The notes: generated by a model from the sequence alone, not told the origin. A DNA stretch of 64,000 nt from an uncultured Oscillospiraceae bacterium (GCA_958448165.1 CAUDCW010000003.1:180892-244891); one strand, 5' to 3'; positions 23,999 through 34,552 are shown, counted from the first letter of the stretch. A program made the numbers and translations.

Positions 23999-26900
23999 TC
24001 ACACCTCTATTGTATCATTCAGGGTAAAGGAGTAAATAACGCATTTTGCAACGTCAAGACCTGTTGAAAGCTTCATAGCGTAGCTGTAAAGCCGCAGTTG
24101 CTCTGCGTATCTGCCTTTAAGCTCCTGCATACTCTTAACCCTGTCTGTTTTATAATCTATTATAACAAGCTTTCCGTCTTTTTCAAACGCACAGTCAACT
24201 GCACCCTGGAGCATAAGCTCGTCGCTGTCGGCAAGCTGTGGGTCATCGTAAATATCCGCCGCCTTTATCTTTACGGCGAAGCGGTATTCACGAAAGGTTT
24301 TTTCCGCCTGCAAAAAGCTTTGCATAATCGGTGAATTCAGGCAATCCTTAACCTTTTGTATATCGACAATTTCCGCTTGCTTTGTGTTTAAGAACCTGCC
24401 GTTTACCAGACGGTTTATTTCTCTGTCCGGGTCATTTAAAAAGGCTTTGTAATCGGCAAACTGCATAAGCGTGTGAATCGCTGTGCCTTTCTGCGCCGCT
24501 GTCATATCCTTTTCCGCCATAAATGCAGGTCGTGCGGCAAAGGAATGTGTTCTGCCCTCGTCCTTGTGCGCAAGGTCGGATACCGACACCTTAACGGGTA
24601 TCTGCGTGAGCGCACTGTTTTTGTATTCAAGCGACAATCTGCGCTTGATTTCTTCAAAGGTAATGCCGACGTTTTTGCCTGTCTTTTGCGTGTCGGCAAC
24701 AAGGTCAGACGATATTTCCTCGCCCATAATGATCTCGGTTTTCCAGAAATCCTCAGTCTTGCCGTCAAACGGCGTGCAGGACATTTCGAGCAAATCGCAA
24801 AGATTTTTATTTTTGCCGTACAGTATAGCACAGGCGGCAAGCCGCTGTGACGTTGTTGAAAGACTCCTGACAACATAAGGGTGGAGCTTTTTGCCGCAGA
24901 TATCAAGCTTTGCGCAAAGATCGCCCAAGCTTTTCTGCGGATCGCCGCTTGAAAAGGACGAGAGGATAAAAAGCTTTTCTTTGGCTCTTGTCAGCGCAAC
25001 ATACAGCACCCTCAGCTCCTCTGAAACATCATCGATATCCTGTTTCATTCTGATTGCCTGCTTCTGAACGGTTTCGAGCCTGTATGGTCCGTCAATGTAA
25101 TTTATCGCCGCACCTACGCCGAGCTTCGGGTGCATAAGAAGCTGTGAAGAATCGTAACGCTTCGGCGATGAAATGCCGGCGACGAAGCAGACGGGGAATT
25201 CAAGCCCCTTGGAGCCGTGAATCGTCATTATGCGCACCTTGCTTGTTTCGCCGTCAAGACGTGCCGACTTAAGCTCCACGCTCTGCTCAATCAGCTTGTC
25301 AAGATGCCGGAGATATGAGGAAAGACTGCCGCCCGATTCGTCAAAATCCGCTGTATAATTGCGGAACATACGCAGGTTATTAAGCTTTAGTTCGCCGCCG
25401 TCGGTTGAAGAAACTATCATCGGGTAGGCTGTTTTTGAGTATATTTCATCAATAAGCTCCGACAGATTGCAGGTGCTCGACATTCTTCTGAAACCTTCCA
25501 GTGCATCACAAAGCTCCTTGCAGTGCTTATCGCCGTTTTTGGCGCTTCTGCGCACCGAGGTGTAAAGCGGCTCTCGGCGGTTATCGGCACGCAGTGCCGC
25601 AAGCTCTGTCGGAGTAAAGGCGAAAATCGGGCTTGTCATTACATTCAGAAGAGCAACGTCCTGAAGCGGATTGCTGATGACCTTGAGCAGAGAAATAATA
25701 ATTGAGATTTCAACAGTGTCAAGGAAATTGTCTGTGGAGCTACACTGAGCAGGAATTCCTGCTTCGTTAAGGACATTCAAAAAGTCAAGTGCATGCGTAT
25801 TGTTGCGCAGCAGGATTGCAAAATCGCTGTATTTTATCGCCCTTTTTTCGCTATCTTTCCCGATTTGAAAATTCTCCTGCAGCATCTGCAGAATTTTATT
25901 TGCTATAAATCTCGCTTCGGCTGTGTGGGCGGAAATTTCAGACCTTTGCGGCGTAAAAATCATATCAAGGGTACAGTCGGGCGTATCGGAGTCGGTGTAC
26001 TTTGCGCCGCAGACAAGCTTATCCTCGTCAAGATAATACATATCGCCTGCCTGCGGCGACATAAGCTTTGAGAAGATAAAATTGACCGTTTGCGCAATAC
26101 CGCTGCGGCTTCTGAAATTCATATCAAGAACAATCTTTGCCGGGTAGTTGTCTATTTTGCGATCATACGGCTGATATGCGTTCTTGCGCCGCAGGAAAAG
26201 CTCGGGGTTTGCCTGTCGGAAGCGGTATATACTCTGCTTGACATCGCCGACTACAAAGAGCTTTCTGCCGTTATCGCTGACGCTTGTAAAAATCAGGTCC
26301 TGAACCTCGTTTGCGTCCTGATATTCATCGACCATAACCTCACAAAACGAGTCCGAAAGCTTTTTTGCAAGGTCTGTTGTCTTTCCGTCGTTATAAAGCA
26401 GGCGCATTGTCCAGCGTTCAAGGTCAGAAAAATCGGCTAAGCTTTCCTCCGCCTTAAGCCTTGAATATTCCTGCGAAAAAAGCCTTACTGTTCTGAACAG
26501 GGCTGAAACCGCAGGACGGACAATTTCTGTGGTATCACAGTAATCATCGCTGTCGCAGATAAAAAGTGCGGGGATATTTTCCGAAATTTCCTTTTTTATC
26601 ATATTGCAGATAGCGACAATCCTGATTTTTGCCGGGTGCTGTGCATAGCCTCTTGCCGCCGTCAATCTGCCGAAATCGTGCTTGCGGCGGGCAAATTCAT
26701 ACAAGCCGTCCCAATTGCCGCAATCGACAAGAGCCGAAAACTCATCGACAACAGCTTTGTATCTGTTCTGTATTGTTTCGCCCAAGCTCTTGCCTATTTC
26801 GCTGTTAAGCTCAAAAATCTGAGTACATTCCTCAATTTTCCCGTTCAGAAAATCAGCCGCAAGCCTTGCTTCGGAAAGTATCGCCTTGCCCCATATGCTG

Positions 26901-27520
26901 TCCGAAACATTTTTAACCGGGTATTCCTCCTCAACATCGTCCATCCATTTTTCGGGGAACGGCTGTGAGCATAAAAACTCATAAATATCAAGAACCGTTG
27001 CTTTAAGCTTGTATTCGCCCTTGGCGGTGGAAAAGCAGTCCGCCATATAGCTGAACTCGGCGTCCTCGCTTTCATAAAGGCTCTCAATAACATTCTCAAC
27101 GGCTTGATTTTTAATGACCGCAAGGGTGCTTTCATCGCCGATTTTATAATCGGACGGGATATCGTCAAGGAGATAGAAATTCTCTTTTATCACATTTCCG
27201 CAGAAGCTGTGGATTGTGCTGATATTCGCCCTTGAAAGCAGCATAAGCTGTTGGCGGTAATACACCTCATCGGGGAAGTTTTTTGAAAGCAGCTCAAGCG
27301 CCCTTGAAATTCTCTCTCTCATTTCTGCCGCAGCCGCCTTTGTATAGGTGACGATAAGCAGCTTATCAATATCAATCCTGTTGTCGGGGTCTGTTATACG
27401 GCTTATTACACGTTCAACAAGCACCGATGTTTTGCCCGAGCCTGCCGCCGCCGAAACTATCACGGCGCCGCCCTTTGCATTTATTGCGTCCCTTTGTGCA
27501 TCTGTCCATTTTTCCGCCAT
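23999..27520 (-). CDS. addA: ATP-dependent helicase/nuclease subunit A
   Basis: 1173-residue UvrD-like helicase plus RecB-type nuclease, partner of AddB in double-strand-break resection and Chi recognition. Walker A is SAAAGSGKTSVL near the N-terminus. Helicase motifs include EYQDANEVQD, GDVKQSIYRFRQA, TIHGSKGLEFPVCF and VALTRAKEKL. The C-terminal nuclease core is LVIIDYKTDRVK. ATG at 27520 follows GGAGG by seven bases and lies two bases after the addB stop. Confidence 0.96.
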   Translation of the reverse strand: MAEKWTDAQRDAINAKGGAVIVSAAAGSGKTSVLVERVISRITDPDNRIDIDKLLIVTYTKAAAAEMRERISRALELLSKNFPDEVYYRQQLMLLSRANISTIHSFCGNVIKENFYLLDDIPSDYKIGDESTLAVIKNQAVENVIESLYESEDAEFSYMADCFSTAKGEYKLKATVLDIYEFLCSQPFPEKWMDDVEEEYPVKNVSDSIWGKAILSEARLAADFLNGKIEECTQIFELNSEIGKSLGETIQNRYKAVVDEFSALVDCGNWDGLYEFARRKHDFGRLTAARGYAQHPAKIRIVAICNMIKKEISENIPALFICDSDDYCDTTEIVRPAVSALFRTVRLFSQEYSRLKAEESLADFSDLERWTMRLLYNDGKTTDLAKKLSDSFCEVMVDEYQDANEVQDLIFTSVSDNGRKLFVVGDVKQSIYRFRQANPELFLRRKNAYQPYDRKIDNYPAKIVLDMNFRSRSGIAQTVNFIFSKLMSPQAGDMYYLDEDKLVCGAKYTDSDTPDCTLDMIFTPQRSEISAHTAEARFIANKILQMLQENFQIGKDSEKRAIKYSDFAILLRNNTHALDFLNVLNEAGIPAQCSSTDNFLDTVEISIIISLLKVISNPLQDVALLNVMTSPIFAFTPTELAALRADNRREPLYTSVRRSAKNGDKHCKELCDALEGFRRMSSTCNLSELIDEIYSKTAYPMIVSSTDGGELKLNNLRMFRNYTADFDESGGSLSSYLRHLDKLIEQSVELKSARLDGETSKVRIMTIHGSKGLEFPVCFVAGISSPKRYDSSQLLMHPKLGVGAAINYIDGPYRLETVQKQAIRMKQDIDDVSEELRVLYVALTRAKEKLFILSSFSSGDPQKSLGDLCAKLDICGKKLHPYVVRSLSTTSQRLAACAILYGKNKNLCDLLEMSCTPFDGKTEDFWKTEIIMGEEISSDLVADTQKTGKNVGITFEEIKRRLSLEYKNSALTQIPVKVSVSDLAHKDEGRTHSFAARPAFMAEKDMTAAQKGTAIHTLMQFADYKAFLNDPDREINRLVNGRFLNTKQAEIVDIQKVKDCLNSPIMQSFLQAEKTFREYRFAVKIKAADIYDDPQLADSDELMLQGAVDCAFEKDGKLVIIDYKTDRVKSMQELKGRYAEQLRLYSYAMKLSTGLDVAKCVIYSFTLNDTIEV

Positions 27521-27522
27521 AA

Positions 27523-30500
27523 TCACACCTCCTCGCCGTTATATACAGGTGACTGCGATTTGTCCTTTAAATCAATACTTTCCATTCCGTTTTCATATCC
27601 GCAGGAGTTTGAATAAGGGCAATATCTGCACGCATCGCTGTCGTATGACTTGACAGGCTTTGCGCAGACCTCGCCGTTCACAAGTGATTTGACCATATGG
27701 ATAATCAGCGTATCTATTTTGTCAAAGCAGGCTTTAAGATCACCGCTTGTCATAACGGTTTTGGCTTTTACAAAATTATTTTTCTTTGTCATAGTCTGTA
27801 TAATTTCGGTGCCGTCATCAACAATCACACCGTCCATTGCGTACGATTTGTCGATTTCGTTCTTTCCCTGCGTGTTTGAAACAAGGTTCGGTGCGGCAGG
27901 CATATACAAAACGCCTGCAGGAGTTATTTTATGCTCAAACCTGCTTTCTCCGTTCTGCGTTATCGCCTTCAGATATATCAGCATCTGCAGGTTCAGGCCG
28001 AAATTAATGTCATTTATCTTGAAATCCTTTTTGCCCGATTTGTAATCGACAATCCTTATATAAAAGTTGCCGTCCCTTTCAAGCTTGTCAACACGGTCAA
28101 CCTTTCCCCTGACGCTGACTGATGTGCCGTCGGAAAGAGTGAGCGTCATAGGCTCGATATCGCCGTCGTTAGCTTTGTAATCAATTTTAAGCTCACAGCA
28201 AAGCGGGTCAAAACCGCAGGACATAAGCTCGGAAATAATATGCCCGACAAGTATTTCCGCACCCTTCTGAATACGGTTAAGACCGTATAAAAAGCGTTTT
28301 GTTTTGTCCTGCTTACCGCCGAGGTAGCACTCAAGATATTCGGCGATTATCGCCTTTATTTCTTCGCCGAGCTTTTTTTCTTCAATCAATTTGTGAAGCT
28401 GAGAAACCGTGAACTTGCCGAGCAGGACCTCAAGGATATAATGGACAAGAGTTCCGAATTCTGCGGCGTTGATTTCCGCTTTTTTGCGCTCCTTGATATT
28501 CAGTCCGTAGGTGCAGAAATACTGATAAGGGCAAAGATAGAACTTTTCTATCTGCGAAGCCGACAAATTGACGTTATTGCCGCCGAATAGCTTTCTTGCA
28601 AGGGATTGCGATTCAATCTGCATCGGCTCTTTTTTCAGCATAGCGTCAATCCTGCGGACAACCGGCGCTTTGTCGCTGTCAAGAAAATATTTCTTCAAAT
28701 CGTTGATAACCTCGTTGTCGTTATTGAAGCCTGACGCCATAAATTCGAACGCAGACATACTGCTGCGGATAAATGCTCCGTCGTGCTTTTCAATTATATA
28801 ATTGTCCTTTTCGGTTATTTTCAGGATTGCGACGATTTCACGGATAATTGACGAGGAAGCAAATTCCTCGCCCGAAAGAGCTTGCTTATAAAAGCTTGCA
28901 TAGAGCCTCTCGCTCGGCGCTGAAACAGACGTATAGACATAGAACAGCTCATTTGACGCAAGCTGTCTGACAGAATCATAAAGACCAAGCCCACGGTCAC
29001 GCAGAATACACCTTTCGTTGTCGGTGAAAATTCCTGCGGCTGTCGGCACTTTCGGAAATTCGTCCTGAATACACCCCAGCATAAACACGGCTTTCGGGCT
29101 GTCTGTTCTGATTCTGTCGGCAGTGCCGATTGTCACCTCGTCAAGGCTTTGTGGAATGTATGAAATATCGACTGAATTTATATACAGCTTGAAAAGCTCG
29201 GTATATTCACGCAGGCTTAGCTTTATTTCTTCTAAAGCAAAATAAACCTGATCAAGGCTGTCTATTAGCATATCCCATATTCTGTCAAGCTCCTGCAATC
29301 GCACTGTGTCGTTTTTTTCAATGAAAATCTGCTCCTGTGCTTTCAATGCGGCTTTGACGCTGCGGCTGTCAAGAATGAGGTAAAGCTGACGTGTTATCTC
29401 GCCGCCTGTTTTGTCCTTGATATTGTCACGGAATTGAAGCAACGGCTCTATGCACTTTTTTCTTGACGCTTCTATTCTTTCAAGCCGCTTTTTGTCGGCG
29501 TCGGTGAAGCCGTCCTTGAAGCCTTCGGGATTCTGAGTGAACGGAGAAAGCCATTTTGAGCCGCTGATGTTCCATATATATATATAATTTTCAAGCTCAA
29601 AAATTTCTTCATCGGTCAGGGAGGAATACCCTGTCTTGAGCATTTTGAAAATATATTCAGTCGAAAAGCTGCTGCACACCGCATCAAGAACGGATGCAAC
29701 ATAAACAAGCAGCGACTTGTCAGCCAGCGGCTGAGGATTTTCCATATAATACGAAATACCGTTTTTATCAAGCGCTCTGTTCAATATGCCCTTGTACGGT
29801 GCAAGGCTGCGCACAATTACCGCTATATCCGAATATCTGTACGAACATTCCGTAACAAGCCGTTTTATTTCGCTTGCGACAAAGTCGCACTCATCATACA
29901 CTGTTGCGCCCTGATATATCGTAACACCGTCGGGTCTGACAATATCTGTCACGGCAGACGATTTGTATATACATCTCTCTATAGCGGAAATCGCATTATT
30001 CTTAAAGCGATAGTTTTTGTCAAGCTCAATCGGCGTTGCAATTTTAACACTGTTTCTGCGTGCAAGGTCGGTGAGCGTCTTTTTGGTTTCCTTTGTAATT
30101 CTGAATACATCGCTGTCATTTTCAAAATCAGCCTTTGTACCGCAAAGCGTCACAAACAATTCCTTTGCCGAGCATAGCAGCAGCTCGATAATCATAAGCT
30201 CCTGTCTTGTAAAGCCACTGAAGCCGTCAAGGGCGATTGTAAAGTCCTTGAAAATATTATTCTCAAGCAGTTTTTTGTATATAAGGGTGAGATTGTCAAG
30301 CGGGTCGGAGTAAGCCTGATTGACAATCGCGTTGTAGGTTGAAGAAATAAGCGCAACGTCGGACAGCTTCTGGCTTAGAGTTTCTCCGCTTACCTTTGCA
30401 GAAAAGTTCAGCACCGTTTCACTGCTGAGCGCACAGGTTTTCATCTCGTTCACCGTGTTGAGAATCACGGGAATAAAATCGGGTCTTGCGACCTGATTCT

Positions 30501-30822
30501 GATACAGTATTAAATTATCTTTACACTCCTTGAGCGCAAGCGACATAAAAACATTTTTCATACCGTCGCTCAATGGCCTTTGCGGAAATCCGCCGCTTTG
30601 CCTGAAAACGGCGTCAGCCATTCGCTTAAAGCTAAGCACACTGATGCTTCGGGCAAGCTGCGGTCCGATTTTATCTACAATTTTCTTCTCTGTCGCAAAG
30701 CTGTGCTGCTCCGGCACAAGCAGAACGAGTCTGTCCTCACCGTTTTTTGCAAGCGAGCAAAAATGATTGATAATAAATTCCGTTTTGCCGCTGCCGCTTC
30801 TTCCAAAAATTAATTTCAGCAT
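27523..30822 (-). CDS. addB: ATP-dependent helicase/nuclease subunit B
   Basis: 1099-residue AddB. The N-terminal P-loop is GRSGSGKT. The central region is an inactivated helicase-like body used for Chi scanning, and the C-terminal nuclease has RIVDYKSGKKDFKI. Four Cys expected to bind the AddB 4Fe-4S cluster are present: C764, and the triad C1065-x2-C1068-x5-C1074. First gene of addB-addA-ade; the divergent gap to trkA carries the promoter region. Confidence 0.95.
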   Translation of the reverse strand: MLKLIFGRSGSGKTEFIINHFCSLAKNGEDRLVLLVPEQHSFATEKKIVDKIGPQLARSISVLSFKRMADAVFRQSGGFPQRPLSDGMKNVFMSLALKECKDNLILYQNQVARPDFIPVILNTVNEMKTCALSSETVLNFSAKVSGETLSQKLSDVALISSTYNAIVNQAYSDPLDNLTLIYKKLLENNIFKDFTIALDGFSGFTRQELMIIELLLCSAKELFVTLCGTKADFENDSDVFRITKETKKTLTDLARRNSVKIATPIELDKNYRFKNNAISAIERCIYKSSAVTDIVRPDGVTIYQGATVYDECDFVASEIKRLVTECSYRYSDIAVIVRSLAPYKGILNRALDKNGISYYMENPQPLADKSLLVYVASVLDAVCSSFSTEYIFKMLKTGYSSLTDEEIFELENYIYIWNISGSKWLSPFTQNPEGFKDGFTDADKKRLERIEASRKKCIEPLLQFRDNIKDKTGGEITRQLYLILDSRSVKAALKAQEQIFIEKNDTVRLQELDRIWDMLIDSLDQVYFALEEIKLSLREYTELFKLYINSVDISYIPQSLDEVTIGTADRIRTDSPKAVFMLGCIQDEFPKVPTAAGIFTDNERCILRDRGLGLYDSVRQLASNELFYVYTSVSAPSERLYASFYKQALSGEEFASSSIIREIVAILKITEKDNYIIEKHDGAFIRSSMSAFEFMASGFNNDNEVINDLKKYFLDSDKAPVVRRIDAMLKKEPMQIESQSLARKLFGGNNVNLSASQIEKFYLCPYQYFCTYGLNIKERKKAEINAAEFGTLVHYILEVLLGKFTVSQLHKLIEEKKLGEEIKAIIAEYLECYLGGKQDKTKRFLYGLNRIQKGAEILVGHIISELMSCGFDPLCCELKIDYKANDGDIEPMTLTLSDGTSVSVRGKVDRVDKLERDGNFYIRIVDYKSGKKDFKINDINFGLNLQMLIYLKAITQNGESRFEHKITPAGVLYMPAAPNLVSNTQGKNEIDKSYAMDGVIVDDGTEIIQTMTKKNNFVKAKTVMTSGDLKACFDKIDTLIIHMVKSLVNGEVCAKPVKSYDSDACRYCPYSNSCGYENGMESIDLKDKSQSPVYNGEEV

Positions 30823-30992
30823 TTTACCACCTTATCAAGAAATTTCAATATCCCGACTGTATTTTTATCATTATTTTATCATAAATATTTTTCACCTGCA
30901 AGCGAGCGGCAGATTAATACAATTGATGTGTAAAAACACAAACAGCATACAAATTTTACAAGAACTGCAATTATATTCCTTGATTTTTTCAT

Positions 30993-31007
30993 TGATACAT
31001 AGTATCA
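30993..31007. promoter_or_regulatory. Perfect palindrome upstream of trkA, possible operator
   Basis: TGATAC-ATA-GTATCA is a perfect 6-bp inverted repeat, 62 bases before the trkA start in the 247-bp addB/trkA divergent gap. No regulator is identified. The remainder of the gap is AT-rich and shows no riboswitch I recognise. Confidence 0.4.
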
Positions 31008-31069
31008 TTATTATTATTGCCAATTGCATTTATCAGCAAAAAACTTTATTCAGCTGCGAGGGATAAAAG

Positions 31070-32428
31070 GTGAAAATAATTATAGTCGGATGCGGCAAAA
31101 TCGGCTCTACTATTGCACGGGAACTGAATGATGAGGGACATCATATTGTTGTAATTGATAAGAACCCACAAGCCGTGGAAAACCTGACGGGTTCAATCGA
31201 CATTATGGGAATCACCGGCAACGGAACGTCGTTTGAAATTCTTCAGGAAGCTGAGATTGAAAATGCTGACCTGATAATCGCCGTGACAGGAGCTGACGAG
31301 CTTAACATTTATTGCTGTCTGCTTGCAAGAAGTGCAGGTGTAAGGCACACAATAGCCCGTGTGAGGAATCCTGAATATACAAAAGACCTGCCGAGAATAA
31401 AGGACATTCTTGGTTTGTCGCTTTCCATAAACCCGGAGCTTATCTGTGCAAGGGAGATGGACAGACTTCTGAAATTCCCCGGCGCAATCGAGATTGACAC
31501 GTTTGCAAAGGGTGTTGTCGAGCTGATTAAAATAAGTGTGCCGGAAAATTCTTTTCTTTCAAATGTTCAGGTCAAGTCAACCGCACACTTTTTTAAGGGC
31601 AAGGTAAGAATCTGCACCGTTGAGCGAAACGGCGAAACATTCATACCCAACGGCGACTTTGTAATACATTCCGATGACAAGATTTCTCTGCTTGCGTCCT
31701 CGTCTGACGCTACAAAGATTCTGAAAAAGCTCGGCTTGCTGTCATCACGCAGCCGCAGTGTTGTAATACTCGGCGGCAGCAAGACAGCGTTTTATCTTGC
31801 CGATTATCTGATAAGGGCAGGAGTAAAAGTAAAGATAATAGAAAAGAATAAGGAACGCTGTGAGGTGCTTGCAGAAAGGCTTCACGATGCGGTCATAATA
31901 AACGGCAACTGTATGGACCTTGACCTTATGACGGCAGAGGGCGTTGAAAACGCAAGCGGTATTGTTGCACTGATGAACAATGATGAGGAAAACATACTGA
32001 TTTCACTGTATTTAAGAAAAATTTCTGACGCAAAAATCATAACAAAAATCAACAACGAGTCCTTTGGCTCTATTGTTGACAGCCTTAAGCTTGACTCGAT
32101 AATAAATCCGAAGCATCTTGCAGGCGAGCAAATCGCAAAGTATGTCCGCTCAATGCAGAATTCACTGGGCAGCAGCGTTGAAACACTTTACCATATTTCT
32201 GAAAACAACGACGTTGAGGCGCTTGAATTCAGGGTTAAGGAAGATTCCTGGGTAACAGGAATTCCTCTTAAGGACCTTAAACTGAAGGACAATCTGCAGA
32301 TTGCCTGCATCAACAGAAACGGCAGGATTATCAGGCCCTCCGGTCTTGATACAATTGAGCTTCACGATACTGTTATTGTTGTCACCAAGCACACCGGGCT
32401 GTCAAAGCTTGAGGATATTCTTAAATAG
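31070..32428 (+). CDS. trkA: Trk potassium uptake regulatory subunit TrkA
   Basis: 452-residue peripheral protein with two tandem RCK (KTN + TrkA-C) units. The first nucleotide-binding motif is IVGCGKIGSTIA with an acidic VVIDKN; the second is VILGGSKTAFYLADYL with VKIIEKNKERCE. It gates the TrkH channel in response to NAD(H)/nucleotides. GTG at 31070, seven bases after GAGGG, is the start. trkH follows 22 bases later. GdpP, which degrades c-di-AMP (a known repressor of K+ uptake in Firmicutes), is encoded elsewhere in the window. Confidence 0.95.
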   Translation: MKIIIVGCGKIGSTIARELNDEGHHIVVIDKNPQAVENLTGSIDIMGITGNGTSFEILQEAEIENADLIIAVTGADELNIYCCLLARSAGVRHTIARVRNPEYTKDLPRIKDILGLSLSINPELICAREMDRLLKFPGAIEIDTFAKGVVELIKISVPENSFLSNVQVKSTAHFFKGKVRICTVERNGETFIPNGDFVIHSDDKISLLASSSDATKILKKLGLLSSRSRSVVILGGSKTAFYLADYLIRAGVKVKIIEKNKERCEVLAERLHDAVIINGNCMDLDLMTAEGVENASGIVALMNNDEENILISLYLRKISDAKIITKINNESFGSIVDSLKLDSIINPKHLAGEQIAKYVRSMQNSLGSSVETLYHISENNDVEALEFRVKEDSWVTGIPLKDLKLKDNLQIACINRNGRIIRPSGLDTIELHDTVIVVTKHTGLSKLEDILK

Positions 32429-32450
32429 AACGAAGGTAGATATAAAGTAT

Positions 32451-33899
32451 ATGAATAAACGGATTGTTTTGTATATTTTAGGTTGGATTCTGATAGTTGA
32501 GGGTGCGGCAATGCAGCTTCCGGCTCTTGTCGGGCTGATATACCGCGAAAAAAACGGACTCTATTTTTTGTTTATCGGTATTGCTCTTGTATTGCTCGGC
32601 TTGCTGATTGTGATAAAAAAGCCGAAAAAAATGAATATGTATCAAAAAGAGGGGTTTATCTCGACCGCACTTTCGTGGCTTGTTTTGTCCGTTGCGGGCT
32701 CTCTGCCGTTTTTTTTAAGCGGCGAGATACCGCATTTTGAGGACGCTTTTTTTGAAACGGTTTCCGGCTTCACCACCACAGGTGCTTCGGCACTCACTCA
32801 GGTTGAGAATTTGAGCCATTGTATGAACTTCTGGCGCTGCTTCTCAATATGGCTGGGCGGAATGGGCGTGCTGGTGTTTTTGCTGGCTATTATACCAAAG
32901 GTCGGCGGCCAGCAGAATATGTATCTGATGAAAGCAGAAAGCCCCGGACCTATATTCGGCAAGGTAACGCCCAAAATCCGTGATTATGCGGCAATTTTAT
33001 ACACCATATATTTCGGGCTTACGGTGCTTGAATTTATTTTGCTTGTCTGCGGCGGTATGGAGATATTTGACGCAATAAACGTCAGCCTTTCTACGGCAGG
33101 AACAGGCGGCTTCGGCATAAGAAACGCCGGAATTGCGGCATATGACAGCTATTATCTTCAGGCGGTAATAACTATTTTTATGCTGCTGTTCGGCATCAAC
33201 TTCTCATTCTATCTGCTTATTCTTGCACGCAAATTCAAGCAGGCTATGCATATCACAGAGGTCTGGGTATATCTTGGAATCATAGCTGCTTCAACAATTG
33301 CAATCACGATAAATATAAGCAGTATGTTCCCGTCACTGTACGATTCATTCCATCAGAGTATTTTTTATGTTACTTCAATTCTGACTACAACAGGCTTCTC
33401 GATAACGGACGGCAATCAGCTGCCCGAATTCAGCAAGGCTGTTATACTTATTATCACATTTATCGGCGCCTGCGCAGGCAGTACCGGCGGCGGCTTTAAG
33501 ATTTCAAGAATTATTCTTCTGCTTAAAGAGGTCAAAAAGGAGCTTTCGCTTATCGTTCATCCGCACACCGTACACGCCGTTAAAATGGACGGAAAAAGGA
33601 TTACGCACGAAACACTCCGCAGCGTTTCTGTTTTCTTTGTAATTTATGTCGTGCTGTTCTTTGCTGCGTTTCTTGTCATTTCGTTTGATAATTTTGATTT
33701 CATGACAAACTTCACGGCTGTTGCGGCAACCATCAACAACACCGGTCCGGGCTTCTCACTTGTAGGCACAACGGGAAACTATGCGGCGTTTTCTCCGCTG
33801 TCAAAGTACGTTCTGTCGTTCACTATGATTGCAGGCAGGCTGGAGCTTTTCCCGATTCTTCTGCTCTTCTTCCCTGCCGCATGGAAGAAAAACGGCTGA
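32451..33899 (+). CDS. trkH: Potassium uptake protein TrkH
   Basis: 482-residue K+ channel/transporter of the TrkH/KtrB family with four M1-P-M2 repeats. Pore-loop signatures are seen at TVSGFTTTGAS, LSTAGTGGFG, LTTTGFSITDG and INNTGPGF. An open frame extends upstream over the trkA tail, but ATG at 32451 gives the proper membrane start (MNKRIVLYILGW). It forms the operon with trkA and ends at a terminator. Confidence 0.95.
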   Translation: MNKRIVLYILGWILIVEGAAMQLPALVGLIYREKNGLYFLFIGIALVLLGLLIVIKKPKKMNMYQKEGFISTALSWLVLSVAGSLPFFLSGEIPHFEDAFFETVSGFTTTGASALTQVENLSHCMNFWRCFSIWLGGMGVLVFLLAIIPKVGGQQNMYLMKAESPGPIFGKVTPKIRDYAAILYTIYFGLTVLEFILLVCGGMEIFDAINVSLSTAGTGGFGIRNAGIAAYDSYYLQAVITIFMLLFGINFSFYLLILARKFKQAMHITEVWVYLGIIAASTIAITINISSMFPSLYDSFHQSIFYVTSILTTTGFSITDGNQLPEFSKAVILIITFIGACAGSTGGGFKISRIILLLKEVKKELSLIVHPHTVHAVKMDGKRITHETLRSVSVFFVIYVVLFFAAFLVISFDNFDFMTNFTAVAATINNTGPGFSLVGTTGNYAAFSPLSKYVLSFTMIAGRLELFPILLLFFPAAWKKNG

Positions 33900-33906
33900 C
33901 AATATT

Positions 33907-33950
33907 CCCCATACAGCGTTTTATCTGCCGCTGTATGGGGATAATTTTTT
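33907..33950. terminator. Terminator of trkAH
   Basis: A perfect 12-bp stem CCCCATACAGCG (33907-33918) with CGCTGTATGGGG (33929-33940) is followed by ATAATTTTTT. It separates trkH from the convergent spoIIR. Confidence 0.9.
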
Positions 33951-34552
33951 CAGAACAACGATTTTACATAGTCAAACACCTCAACCACCTTGAAGCGGAA
34001 TTCGTATTCCGCACCGTTGTTCAGTATTTCCTCGTCCTCCTCGCTGAAAACCTCTTTTTCTTCAACAGCACCGCTTAAGCATATCGGCGGGAACAAAACG
34101 CACCACCAGTTTTTTCCCTCTCCCTTGCCTATTGTTATCCTCAGAGCGTCGTAAAACCCGGCAGGCATTGTGCCGCTGTCGTATGTTCTTGTGTTGAAAT
34201 ACATATTTGTTATTTCACAATGCGCACTGTAATTGCAGCCCATTTTTTTAAGCTCGCCGTTGCAGAACTTCTCAATTTTATCTATGCTTTCTTCGGCACA
34301 GTAGATTGCGTCACTCTTGCTTGCGGGATAACCCAAAAGCTCTTCTGAACTTTCAAGCAGTCTGTCACGCAGCTTAAGCTTTATGCTCTGGTCGGCGTCA
34401 CTGTCGGAATTCGCAAGAATATGCAGTCGCAGAACCTTATCGGAGATTTCAACGCACTGCGCTGAAAACTGAACACAGCTTGTAAGCAGACAAAAAATAA
34501 ACACGGTTATGACTGCTTTTGAAAAAAGATGCGATGAAAATATTTTTCTCAT
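33950..34552 (-). CDS. spoIIR: Stage II sporulation protein R
   Basis: 200-residue secreted forespore signal that triggers SpoIIGA to process pro-sigma-E across the septum. An N-terminal signal/membrane segment (residues ~10-32) is followed by the diagnostic VLRLHILANSDSDADQ and GKNWWCVLFPPIC motifs. Expected to be sigma-F dependent; I do not see a convincing sigma-F promoter in the short upstream gap. Its ATG lies seven bases from a terminator hairpin and its ribosome binding site is partly inside the stem. Confidence 0.93.
   Translation of the reverse strand: MRKIFSSHLFSKAVITVFIFCLLTSCVQFSAQCVEISDKVLRLHILANSDSDADQSIKLKLRDRLLESSEELLGYPASKSDAIYCAEESIDKIEKFCNGELKKMGCNYSAHCEITNMYFNTRTYDSGTMPAGFYDALRITIGKGEGKNWWCVLFPPICLSGAVEEKEVFSEEDEEILNNGAEYEFRFKVVEVFDYVKSLF

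Noticed and set aside
30823..31069. A ydaO/yuaA (c-di-AMP) riboswitch before trkA
   Set aside because: Looked for because of the K+ transport context; none of the conserved segments is present.
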